NCBI GenBank assembly: GCA_002007365.1
Contig: LNZR01000025.1
Coordinates: forward strand, 1-39,679
DNA: 39,679 nt
Reading direction: 5' to 3'
Source of the DNA: Epulopiscium sp. Nele67-Bin005
GTDB lineage: Bacteria > Bacillota > Clostridia > Lachnospirales > Cellulosilyticaceae
In this document: piece by piece, positions 8,483 to 14,005 of the stretch
Layout of the letters: the number at the start of each line of letters is the position of its first letter
Numbering within the stretch: position 1 is the first letter of the stretch
Notes under the pieces: generated by a model
What the model was told of the DNA's origin: nothing
Databases searched by the model: none
The model's input: the letters and a program-made list of their open reading frames with translations, nothing else
Position numbers and translations under genes: made by a program

Positions 8483-9396
8483 ACCTCATAGTAATTATCT
8501 ATATATCCTCAAACATTTGGCTACTAATTTTAATTGCAAATTTATTTTTAGTTTTAGTTAAAGATGAAATTTATGATAGCCAAGATTTTTATATTAAACT
8601 CGTATATTACACGATATTTTGTGTATTATTTATAGGTACACTGTATGCCTTTATATCCTCATTTATAACTGGGTTAACGCTTAACAAAGAAACAATTATT
8701 CGGACCTTTATTTTAATTGTAACTAATACAATTTTACTAATAATTGATGATAAGTTGCACGCTCATATTAAAATAAAAAATGAAAAAAGCTTTCTTGAGC
8801 AACAAAACAAAGTTTATGAAAATGAACTCAAAATTATTCACCAATCCAATGATATAATTAAAAATTTAAAACATGATATGAAAAATCATCTATTTGTATT
8901 ACAAAATTTGTATACATCTGGTCAACACCAAGAAATTGAAGCTTATATTTCTACTATGGTTAAGCAAATGGATAACGGAGTATTTTGTAACTCTGGAAAT
9001 TTCATAATTGATAGCATTATAAATTTTAAACTGGGGACTATCGAAAAAGCTACTATTTCAGTTAATATAACTATTCCTGATACTCTAAATATTGATAACT
9101 ATACTCTAACTACTATTTTGGGTAATTTATTAGATAATGCTATTTTTGCACTAAATTCAAGCCATCTCAAAAAATTAGATATTAATATAAGTTATGTTAT
9201 GGGCAATTTAGTAATCATGATTGATAATAGTTATAACGGTGTAATAAATAATAATCTAACTACAACTAAAGCAAATAAAGAAAATCATGGGGTAGGCTTA
9301 TCTAGTGTAAGAAATTGTATTAATAACTGTGAAGGAGAATTGGAAATTAGTTATGATGAGGAAATTTTTAGTGTTTCAATTATAATTCCTGCGTAA
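8479..9396 (+). CDS. GHKL sensor histidine kinase (AgrC-like), short membrane part
   Basis: This is the likely partner of the LytTR regulator. The 305-residue protein has about three transmembrane segments (10-28, 42-63, 72-91), fewer than the six or so of classical AgrC, then a coiled-coil linker (95-128), the HPK10-type phosphorylation motif LKHDMKNHL with H132, an N box NLLDNAIFA (about 213-221) and a G box HGVGLSSV (about 273-280). It starts in a four-base overlap with the regulator. The last ~38 bases of the gene are part of a 150-base block duplicated at 10546. The small membrane domain suggests direct sensing in or at the membrane, possibly of a peptide or a membrane partner. No AgrB-type processing protease is seen here. 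Confidence 0.93.
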   Translation: MNLIVIIYISSNIWLLILIANLFLVLVKDEIYDSQDFYIKLVYYTIFCVLFIGTLYAFISSFITGLTLNKETIIRTFILIVTNTILLIIDDKLHAHIKIKNEKSFLEQQNKVYENELKIIHQSNDIIKNLKHDMKNHLFVLQNLYTSGQHQEIEAYISTMVKQMDNGVFCNSGNFIIDSIINFKLGTIEKATISVNITIPDTLNIDNYTLTTILGNLLDNAIFALNSSHLKKLDINISYVMGNLVIMIDNSYNGVINNNLTTTKANKENHGVGLSSVRNCINNCEGELEISYDEEIFSVSIIIPA

Positions 9397-9508
9397 TTTA
9401 TCACTTATTCCCATAAATCCATCGTTTATTCCAAAACTATGGATTTATTTTTTTGATAGTATATAATAAAACTCATAAAAATTACCATTTAGGAGGATTT
9501 AAAATGAA
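9359..9508 (+). repeat. 150-bp direct repeat, copy 1 (kinase end plus promoter and RBS)
   Basis: This block and 10546-10695 are nearly identical with no gaps (offset 1187) and only a couple of substitutions. It includes the last ~38 bases of the kinase gene, a hairpin, a -10 and the AGGAGG ribosome binding site up to the first codons of the next gene. Confidence 0.93.
9405..9467 (+). promoter_or_regulatory. Candidate LytTR-controlled promoter overlapping a hairpin/terminator
   Basis: TTATTCC occurs at 9405-9411 and again at 9426-9432, 21 bases apart start to start, i.e. two helical turns, as in ComE/PlnC-type sites. A good -10 TATAAT lies at 9462-9467 but the -35 position (ATGGAT) is poor, as expected for an activated promoter. 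The same region contains a perfect 10-base inverted repeat ATAAATCCAT (9413-9422) / ATGGATTTAT (9439-9448) followed by seven T, which could instead be the kinase terminator. Both roles may apply. Confidence 0.5.
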
Positions 9509-9803
9509 CAAAAAATTTATGTCATGGGCATTAGCAGGGTTAGTAGGTATCAATGCACTATTAGCTAACAGTCTTTCAGCAACACCTCAATTACCTTCAG
9601 AAATTAATACAATAGTTAAAATCTCTGAAAATCTCAATGTAGTTGAAGAACAAGCATCTAATTCAAATTTAGTAAAGTTTGCGAAAGAAGGTATTCAAAA
9701 AGAAGATATTCAATTAAACTTTGAATTAAGCGATTTAAATTTTAAAGAAAGCCAAATTATTGAACTTGAGGACGAAGAAAATCTTAATGAATTCACTTGC
9801 TAA
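9504..9803 (+). CDS. Small secreted protein ending in a lone C-terminal cysteine
   Basis: I do not recognise this 99-residue product. It has a clear Sec-type signal peptide: MNKK, a hydrophobic core WALAGLVGINALLA, and a likely signal peptidase I site after NSLSA (about residue 26). The mature part of ~73 residues is strongly acidic (a terminal ELEDEENLNE stretch) and has no aromatic-rich or glycine-rich bacteriocin core. The only cysteine is the very last residue (NEFTC). ATG at 9504 is set by AGGAGG eight bases before. The 3' end overlaps the next gene by 17 bases, so the two are probably co-translated. It follows a two-component system and precedes a membrane thioredoxin with a CPAC site. 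It may be a signal, an effector or a thiol substrate; it is longer than AgrD-type autoinducer precursors. Confidence 0.75.
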   Translation: MNKKFMSWALAGLVGINALLANSLSATPQLPSEINTIVKISENLNVVEEQASNSNLVKFAKEGIQKEDIQLNFELSDLNFKESQIIELEDEENLNEFTC

Positions 9804-10527
9804 CATAATCACCGACAACAACCTGTTAATAATTTTAATAGATATAGTTTTGATGGGTGTTGGATATTTTATATATGATATTATTTATACATTTAAAACT
9901 CAAAAACTAAATATATGGCAACCACTTGCAATATATTTATTAATTCAATTAGCACAAGAATTCTACTCACTATTTACTCAAACAAATATCGTAATGGATA
10001 TATTAATATTTATCTCACACCCACTTTTTATATATTCATTAACATGGAAAATGATTTATTGTCATCGTAAAATTTTAGGTCACAAAGCTAAATATATATG
10101 GACATTTTGGGGAGGAACTATTTTAATCCCCTTACTCCTGCTATCAATGCTAACAATATCTGACCTAAAATCTAACTTTAAATCTGTAACCACTACTGAG
10201 CTACAAAATATATTAGATAATATCTCCTTAACAGAAGACTCCATAATTTATATAGGCCGTCCAACTTGCCCAGCTTGTGAAATTGCCAAACCTAAATTAG
10301 AAGAACTCATCGACACCTACAAAATTCCTGCTTATTATTATAATACCGATGTAGCTCGTGATGACGATGAAGCCACTATGACTGAACTACTAAATTCCCT
10401 TGAGATAACTAGTGTCCCTACTATTATTTCTTTAAAAGGAAACGTTGTATACGACATATTAAATGGTGATGATATTGATACCCAGCTAGAAAACTTCCTA
10501 GATAATAATTACCTACCCCTAATTTAA
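9787..10527 (+). CDS. Four-helix membrane protein fused to thioredoxin-like domain (CPAC), copy 1
   Basis: The 246-residue protein has four transmembrane segments (about 12-31, 43-63, 68-87, 103-123) and a C-terminal thioredoxin-like domain (about 134-246) with the redox motif RPTCPACE (C161, C164) and the cis-proline loop TSVPTI. The domain resembles bacteriocin-transport accessory (PedC-like) thioredoxins. Positive charges cluster after helix 1 (TFKTQK) and between helices 3 and 4 (CHRKILGHKAK), so the positive-inside rule places the thioredoxin domain outside the cell. I chose ATG 9787, inside the end of the small secreted gene; an in-frame TTG at 9760 is an alternative. The membrane part lacks the paired cysteines of VKOR or DsbD. 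The last 377 bases are nearly identical to the second copy. Confidence 0.82.
   Translation: MNSLANIITDNNLLIILIDIVLMGVGYFIYDIIYTFKTQKLNIWQPLAIYLLIQLAQEFYSLFTQTNIVMDILIFISHPLFIYSLTWKMIYCHRKILGHKAKYIWTFWGGTILIPLLLLSMLTISDLKSNFKSVTTTELQNILDNISLTEDSIIYIGRPTCPACEIAKPKLEELIDTYKIPAYYYNTDVARDDDEATMTELLNSLEITSVPTIISLKGNVVYDILNGDDIDTQLENFLDNNYLPLI
10151..10527 (+). repeat. 377-bp direct repeat, thioredoxin half of copy 1
   Basis: The segment matches 11058-11434 without gaps (offset 907) with about six substitutions by eye, while the sequences just upstream, which encode the membrane halves, are strongly diverged. Confidence 0.93.
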
Positions 10528-10545
10528 AAGCCTAACTACTATTTT

Positions 10546-10695
10546 AGGAAATTTTTAGTGTTTCAATTATAATCCCTGCGTAATTTATCACTTATTCCCA
10601 TAAATCCATCGTTTATTCCAAAACTATGGATTTATTTTTTTGATAGTATATAATAAAACTCATAAAAATTATCATTTAGGAGGATTTAAAATGAA
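10546..10695 (+). repeat. 150-bp direct repeat, copy 2 (kinase remnant plus promoter and RBS)
   Basis: This second copy of 9359-9508 carries a 3'-terminal scrap of the kinase gene, including its TAA, stranded behind the first thioredoxin gene. It proves that the duplicated unit began inside the kinase gene. Confidence 0.93.
10592..10654 (+). promoter_or_regulatory. Second candidate LytTR-controlled promoter
   Basis: TTATTCC repeats lie at 10592-10598 and 10613-10619 (21-base period), the inverted repeat at 10600-10609 / 10626-10635 with a T run, and -10 TATAAT at 10649-10654. All elements are conserved from the first copy. Confidence 0.5.
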
Positions 10696-11434
10696 CATTA
10701 ATATGCCTAATCTCATTGAGGAATATGGTCTTCTTATTGCGTGTATAGATATAACTCTATTAGGAATAATATTTTTAATTTATGACATAGTATATACTAT
10801 AAAAACTCAAACAGCAACTACATGGCAACCTGTAGTAGTAGCAAGTTTTATAGGTTTAATAACACAACTTTATGGTATGCTATGCCCCAATCATATAGTT
10901 ATGGATATATGTATATTTATTTTTTTTACAGTTAGTATTTTTTCTATAGGCTGGAAAACAATCTATTGTCAACGAGCAATTTTGGGTAATAAAGCAAAAT
11001 ATATGTGGGCATTTTTTGGTTTGGGAATTATATGGTCTTTCTTACTCATTACATACTTAACAATATCTGACCTAAAATCTAACTTTAAATCTGTAACTAC
11101 TACTGAGCTACAAAATATATTAGATAATATCTCCTTAACAGAAGACTCCATAATTTATATAGGCCGCCCAACTTGCCCAGCTTGTGAAATTGCCAAACCT
11201 AAATTAGAAGAACTCATCGATAACTACAAAATTCCTGCTTATTATTATAATACCGATGTAGCTCGTAATGACGATGAAGCCACTATGACTGAACTACTAA
11301 ATTCCCTTGAGATAACTAGTGTCCCTACTATTATTTCTTTAAAAGGAAACGTTGTATACGACATATTAAATGGTGATGATATTGATACCCAGCTAGAAAA
11401 CTTCCTAGATAATAATTACCTACCCCTAATTTAA
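10691..11434 (+). CDS. Four-helix membrane protein fused to thioredoxin-like domain (CPAC), copy 2
   Basis: This 247-residue paralogue has the same plan: four transmembrane segments, then a thioredoxin-like domain with RPTCPACE and a SVPTI cis-proline loop. The thioredoxin half differs from copy 1 by only two residues that I can see (Thr to Asn after LID, Asp to Asn in VARDD), yet the N-terminal ~120 residues are only distantly similar (shared anchors YDI.YT.KTQ, TWQP/IWQP, IVMDI.IFI, KAKY.W). ATG 10691 follows the duplicated AGGAGG site directly, so this copy lacks the small secreted gene found before copy 1. It ends at a strong terminator shared with the convergent deacetylase gene. The different membrane halves may recognise different partners. 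Confidence 0.82.
   Translation: MNINMPNLIEEYGLLIACIDITLLGIIFLIYDIVYTIKTQTATTWQPVVVASFIGLITQLYGMLCPNHIVMDICIFIFFTVSIFSIGWKTIYCQRAILGNKAKYMWAFFGLGIIWSFLLITYLTISDLKSNFKSVTTTELQNILDNISLTEDSIIYIGRPTCPACEIAKPKLEELIDNYKIPAYYYNTDVARNDDEATMTELLNSLEITSVPTIISLKGNVVYDILNGDDIDTQLENFLDNNYLPLI
11058..11434 (+). repeat. 377-bp direct repeat, thioredoxin half of copy 2
   Basis: Partner of 10151-10527. The sharp change from diverged to near-identical sequence at about 11058 marks a gene-conversion or cassette boundary. Confidence 0.93.
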
Positions 11435-11438
11435 AAAC

Positions 11439-11475
11439 AAAAGAACAGCTATGCCAAAAACACAGCTGTTCTTTT
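11439..11475. terminator. Bidirectional intrinsic terminator
   Basis: AAAAGAACAGCT (11439-11450) and AGCTGTTCTTTT (11464-11475) form a perfect 12-base stem with A and T tracts on both sides. It serves the thioredoxin gene (plus) and the deacetylase gene (minus). Confidence 0.88.
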
Positions 11476-12176
11476 TATTTTAGAAAATTTACAAGCTCAA
11501 TATTTGTACAATACCAAATGTCATCTCGATTACTCAAAAGTTGCGCACAATTTATAAAAGTTTCCCAATTATCATCTTCATCTAAATTGTTACTGTGTCC
11601 CCAAATCGAAAAAGCTATTAGCTCCTCACCATCATAATTTAAAAATTCATCTATCATATCAAAAATTTTAGAATGATTATGATGAGCAGTAGGCAACCAC
11701 CTATACCAATCCTCTGGTAACAAAAAACTTTCCGAATTACCTGCAAGCCTACCATATTTAATTCCACAATCTTTCATAATCCCAATAGTTTCATCATCAA
11801 TTTTACGCCCAAAAGGATACGCCATGCCTGTGATTTGACGCTCAAAAAGTTGCTCCAAATTTTTCTTATCAACTTCAATTTCATAAACTTTTTGTTCATA
11901 TGAAAGCTCTGTAAGCTCTGGGTGATTTATGGTATGGCAAGCAACTTCATGATGAGAATACCATTTTTTTGCCAAAGAAGAAGTCACCCTCTGTACTTTT
12001 ACCTCACCAACTTTGCCCTGATTAACAAAAAATTGGTCTGAATTAAGTAACCCTGAGTTCAAATTAAAAGTACACTTTAAATTATACTTATCCAAAATTG
12101 AAATTAACCTCTCATCTTGGTAAATTCCATCATCATAACTAAATGTTAATGCTTTTCTTGCTCCGTTTGGATACAT
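11475..12176 (-). CDS. Polysaccharide deacetylase (NodB/CE4-like)
   Basis: Members of this family remove N- or O-acetyl groups from chitin oligomers, peptidoglycan or xylan with a metal ion. The 233-residue protein shows motif 1 as TFSYDDG (about residues 10-16), motif 2 as HTINHPEL with the two metal histidines, and motif 3 as AYPFG, then a WLPTAHHNH stretch near the usual catalytic histidine. There is no signal peptide, so it acts on imported material or leaves by an unseen route. I place the start at ATG 12176, which overlaps the esterase stop (TGATG) behind a GGGGG site, so the pair is translationally coupled. The paired esterase suggests removal of two kinds of acyl group from one polysaccharide. 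Several intracellular members have other deacylase roles. Confidence 0.85.
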   Translation of the reverse strand: MYPNGARKALTFSYDDGIYQDERLISILDKYNLKCTFNLNSGLLNSDQFFVNQGKVGEVKVQRVTSSLAKKWYSHHEVACHTINHPELTELSYEQKVYEIEVDKKNLEQLFERQITGMAYPFGRKIDDETIGIMKDCGIKYGRLAGNSESFLLPEDWYRWLPTAHHNHSKIFDMIDEFLNYDGEELIAFSIWGHSNNLDEDDNWETFINCAQLLSNRDDIWYCTNIELVNFLK

Positions 12177-12964
12177 CAACTTAGCCCCCAAATTATAAAT
12201 TCTCCAAAGCGATTTCTCCAATCAACTTCATTATGCACACCACCCATTTCTACAACAGTTTTAATATTTTCCTGTGGTATATTATTTTTTAGTAGCGTAT
12301 CATAAATTTTTATTGCTCCTTCAACATAGTAATTTACAGGAGTCCCCACACTTTCATGAGTCCCTGTATCCACATAATATTTTTGAGTATCAGTACAATT
12401 GTTTTCAATAAAATTTAATAATTCGACCTCAGCAAACCAACTAGCTGTCGAAAATGCTCCTACATAAGAAAAAATATCGCTATATTTCATTCCTACATAA
12501 AGTGAAATTAATCCTCCCATAGAACTACCTGCAACCCCAGTATTTTCAACAACTGTACGATACTTTTCATCAATTTTCGGCTTGAGAGATTTTGCTATAT
12601 AATCTGCATACAAATCTCCTTCTCCACCTCTAATTGATAAATCCTCATAATCCAATCCTTCTGGGGTAACACCTTTCCAAGGAGAATATTCGTCCCATCT
12701 ATGGAACTCCCCATTATCAATGCCTACCACAATTATAGATGGAATTTTACCTTCCAAAATCAATTTATCTAAAGTTTTATGAACATGCCAAGCATCACCA
12801 AATGCTGACCCATCATTTTCATACAAATTTTGCGCATCATGCATATATAGCACAGGAAATTTTGCCTCCAAATCTACAAAATATTGCTCTGGCAAATACA
12901 CTTTTATTGTACGATTTCTCTGTAACTGTGAAATATAATCTTCAAAAATTTCAATCGTTCCCAC
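12176..12964 (-). CDS. Alpha/beta-hydrolase esterase (esterase D / CE1-like)
   Basis: This is a serine esterase of the family containing feruloyl and acetylxylan esterases, enterochelin esterase and S-formylglutathione hydrolase. Of 262 residues, FPVLYMHDAQNLY near the N-terminus forms the oxyanion strand, GSSMGG holds the nucleophilic serine (about residue 120), and GGVHNEVDWRNR near the end holds the catalytic histidine. No signal peptide is seen. The start is best taken at GTG 12964 (or TTG 12967), seven bases after AAGGAGG; an in-frame ATG at 13006 lacks a ribosome site and lies in the decayed gene upstream. It is coupled to the deacetylase by a TGATG overlap. The substrate is unknown; context favours carbohydrate esters. 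Confidence 0.85.
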   Translation of the reverse strand: MGTIEIFEDYISQLQRNRTIKVYLPEQYFVDLEAKFPVLYMHDAQNLYENDGSAFGDAWHVHKTLDKLILEGKIPSIIVVGIDNGEFHRWDEYSPWKGVTPEGLDYEDLSIRGGEGDLYADYIAKSLKPKIDEKYRTVVENTGVAGSSMGGLISLYVGMKYSDIFSYVGAFSTASWFAEVELLNFIENNCTDTQKYYVDTGTHESVGTPVNYYVEGAIKIYDTLLKNNIPQENIKTVVEMGGVHNEVDWRNRFGEFIIWGLS

Positions 12965-13006
12965 CAAAAAACCTCCTTTTATTCCGTTGCTAATAAAGAC
13001 TCCCAT

Positions 13007-13257
13007 TCAGTAATTGCAATCTGTACCATCTTCACCAAATAATCTAAATCCAAATGGTGATAAGAAAGTATACCCATTATATCCATTTGCCATATCCGTT
13101 GCAAAAGCAAACTTATTATTTATAGGTTCGTTAAATGTTTCGGCAAACTCAAATAACTCCTCAAACGTTTCAACTGGAGTATCCACCAAATCTTTATTTT
13201 ATTATAGAAGAATGCTAAAGTTTCTATAGAAACAGGTATGCCATATGCAACCCCATC
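13007..13257 (-). pseudogene. Remnant of a maltose/maltodextrin-binding protein gene
   Basis: On the minus strand from 13257 the sequence reads DGVAYGIPVSIETLAFFYNK, then after a one-base frame change at about 13196-13200 it reads KDLVDTPVETFEELFEFAET, continuing through NGYNGYTFLSPFGFRLFG to a stop at 13007. This corresponds to the segment of MalE-type solute-binding proteins around GLP..VEA..L.YNKDLV..PP.TF.EL and the later NGY..YTFLSPYGY.LFG part. Both ends are missing: two TAA codons lie directly upstream of the homology, and a stop follows GTDCNY. The remnant lies just upstream of the esterase/deacetylase pair and downstream of the terminator after pgmB. It suggests that a second sugar transporter operon once stood here. 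Confidence 0.8.
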
Positions 13258-13304
13258 TTATTAAGTAAATCCTATAAACTCCACGCTTTGTATATAATTA
13301 ACAA

Positions 13305-13344
13305 CAAAAAAGACCACTATCCACAAAGAACAGTAGCCTTTTTT
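13305..13344 (-). terminator. Intrinsic terminator of the sugar phosphorylase operon
   Basis: On the minus strand AAGGCTACT and AGTGGTCTT pair fully if G-U pairs are allowed, followed by six T. It lies about 30 bases after the pgmB stop. Confidence 0.75.
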
Positions 13345-13372
13345 ATATTAAAAAAAACTTCTCATCAAGCCT

Positions 13373-14002
13373 CTAGCACACACACGTACCAATTAGCCCC
13401 ATCAAATAATTAGCACTAATATCAGTAATACTATCAAATCCACCATCAAGCGCAACAGGTACAACCATCATACCAGCAGACTTAGCGGCCATAACTCCAG
13501 CCTCAGCATCTTCAATAACAATACATTCGCAACACTCAACACCAGCCATATTAGCTGCCATAACAAAAACATCTGGGTCAGGCTTAGCATGAGTAACCAT
13601 ATTTCCATCAACAATAGCATCAAAATAATCTGTAATACCAGTCTTTTCCAAAACAAACATTACATTTTTACTTGCAGACCCAACAGCCATCTTAACACCA
13701 GCCATCTTCAAATCTTTAAGAAGTTCCAAAACTCCATCAAGTAAATGTACATCTTCTTCTACCATTCTCAAATAGATATCATTTTTGCGACCAAGAACAC
13801 GCTCTCTACCTTCCTTGCTCAAGCTCAAATTAGCCATCTCACATAGCATATCCATACAATCTATACGGCTAACCCCTTTAAAAGCCTCGTTATCAATCTC
13901 ACTAAATACATATCCAAATTCACGTGCAACTTCTTTCCAAGCTAAGTAGTGAAACTTTGCAGTATCAACCAATACACCATCTAAATCAAAAATTACCATC
14001 AT
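13373..14002 (-). CDS. pgmB: Beta-phosphoglucomutase (HAD superfamily)
   Basis: Beta-PGM turns beta-glucose-1-phosphate into glucose-6-phosphate through a phospho-aspartate. The 209-residue protein starts with the HAD motif FDLDGVLVDT (catalytic aspartates at 6 and 8), has the cap-domain substrate stretch FKGVSR (about 42-47), motif II as VGSASKN, K in HAKPDPDVF (motif III) and motif IV as VIEDAEAG. A GGAGG sits eight bases before ATG 14002 and the gene starts three bases after the GH65 stop. The GH65 plus pgmB pair is the classic route for phosphorolysis of maltose, trehalose, kojibiose or nigerose to glycolysis. It is the last gene of the operon. Confidence 0.93.
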   Translation of the reverse strand: MMVIFDLDGVLVDTAKFHYLAWKEVAREFGYVFSEIDNEAFKGVSRIDCMDMLCEMANLSLSKEGRERVLGRKNDIYLRMVEEDVHLLDGVLELLKDLKMAGVKMAVGSASKNVMFVLEKTGITDYFDAIVDGNMVTHAKPDPDVFVMAANMAGVECCECIVIEDAEAGVMAAKSAGMMVVPVALDGGFDSITDISANYLMGLIGTCVC

Positions 14003-14005
14003 AGA

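Noticed and set aside
9504-9803. AgrD-type autoinducer precursor
   Set aside because: It is about twice as long, has a cleavable signal peptide, its lone Cys is terminal instead of followed by a ring segment, and no AgrB lies nearby.
9787-11434. VKOR- or DsbD-type disulfide proteins
   Set aside because: The four-helix parts have no conserved cysteine pair; only the thioredoxin domain has CPAC.
13161-13171. Extra LacI-type operator CAAACGTTTC
   Set aside because: It lies inside the coding remnant of the binding-protein gene and lacks the following TGG; probably chance.
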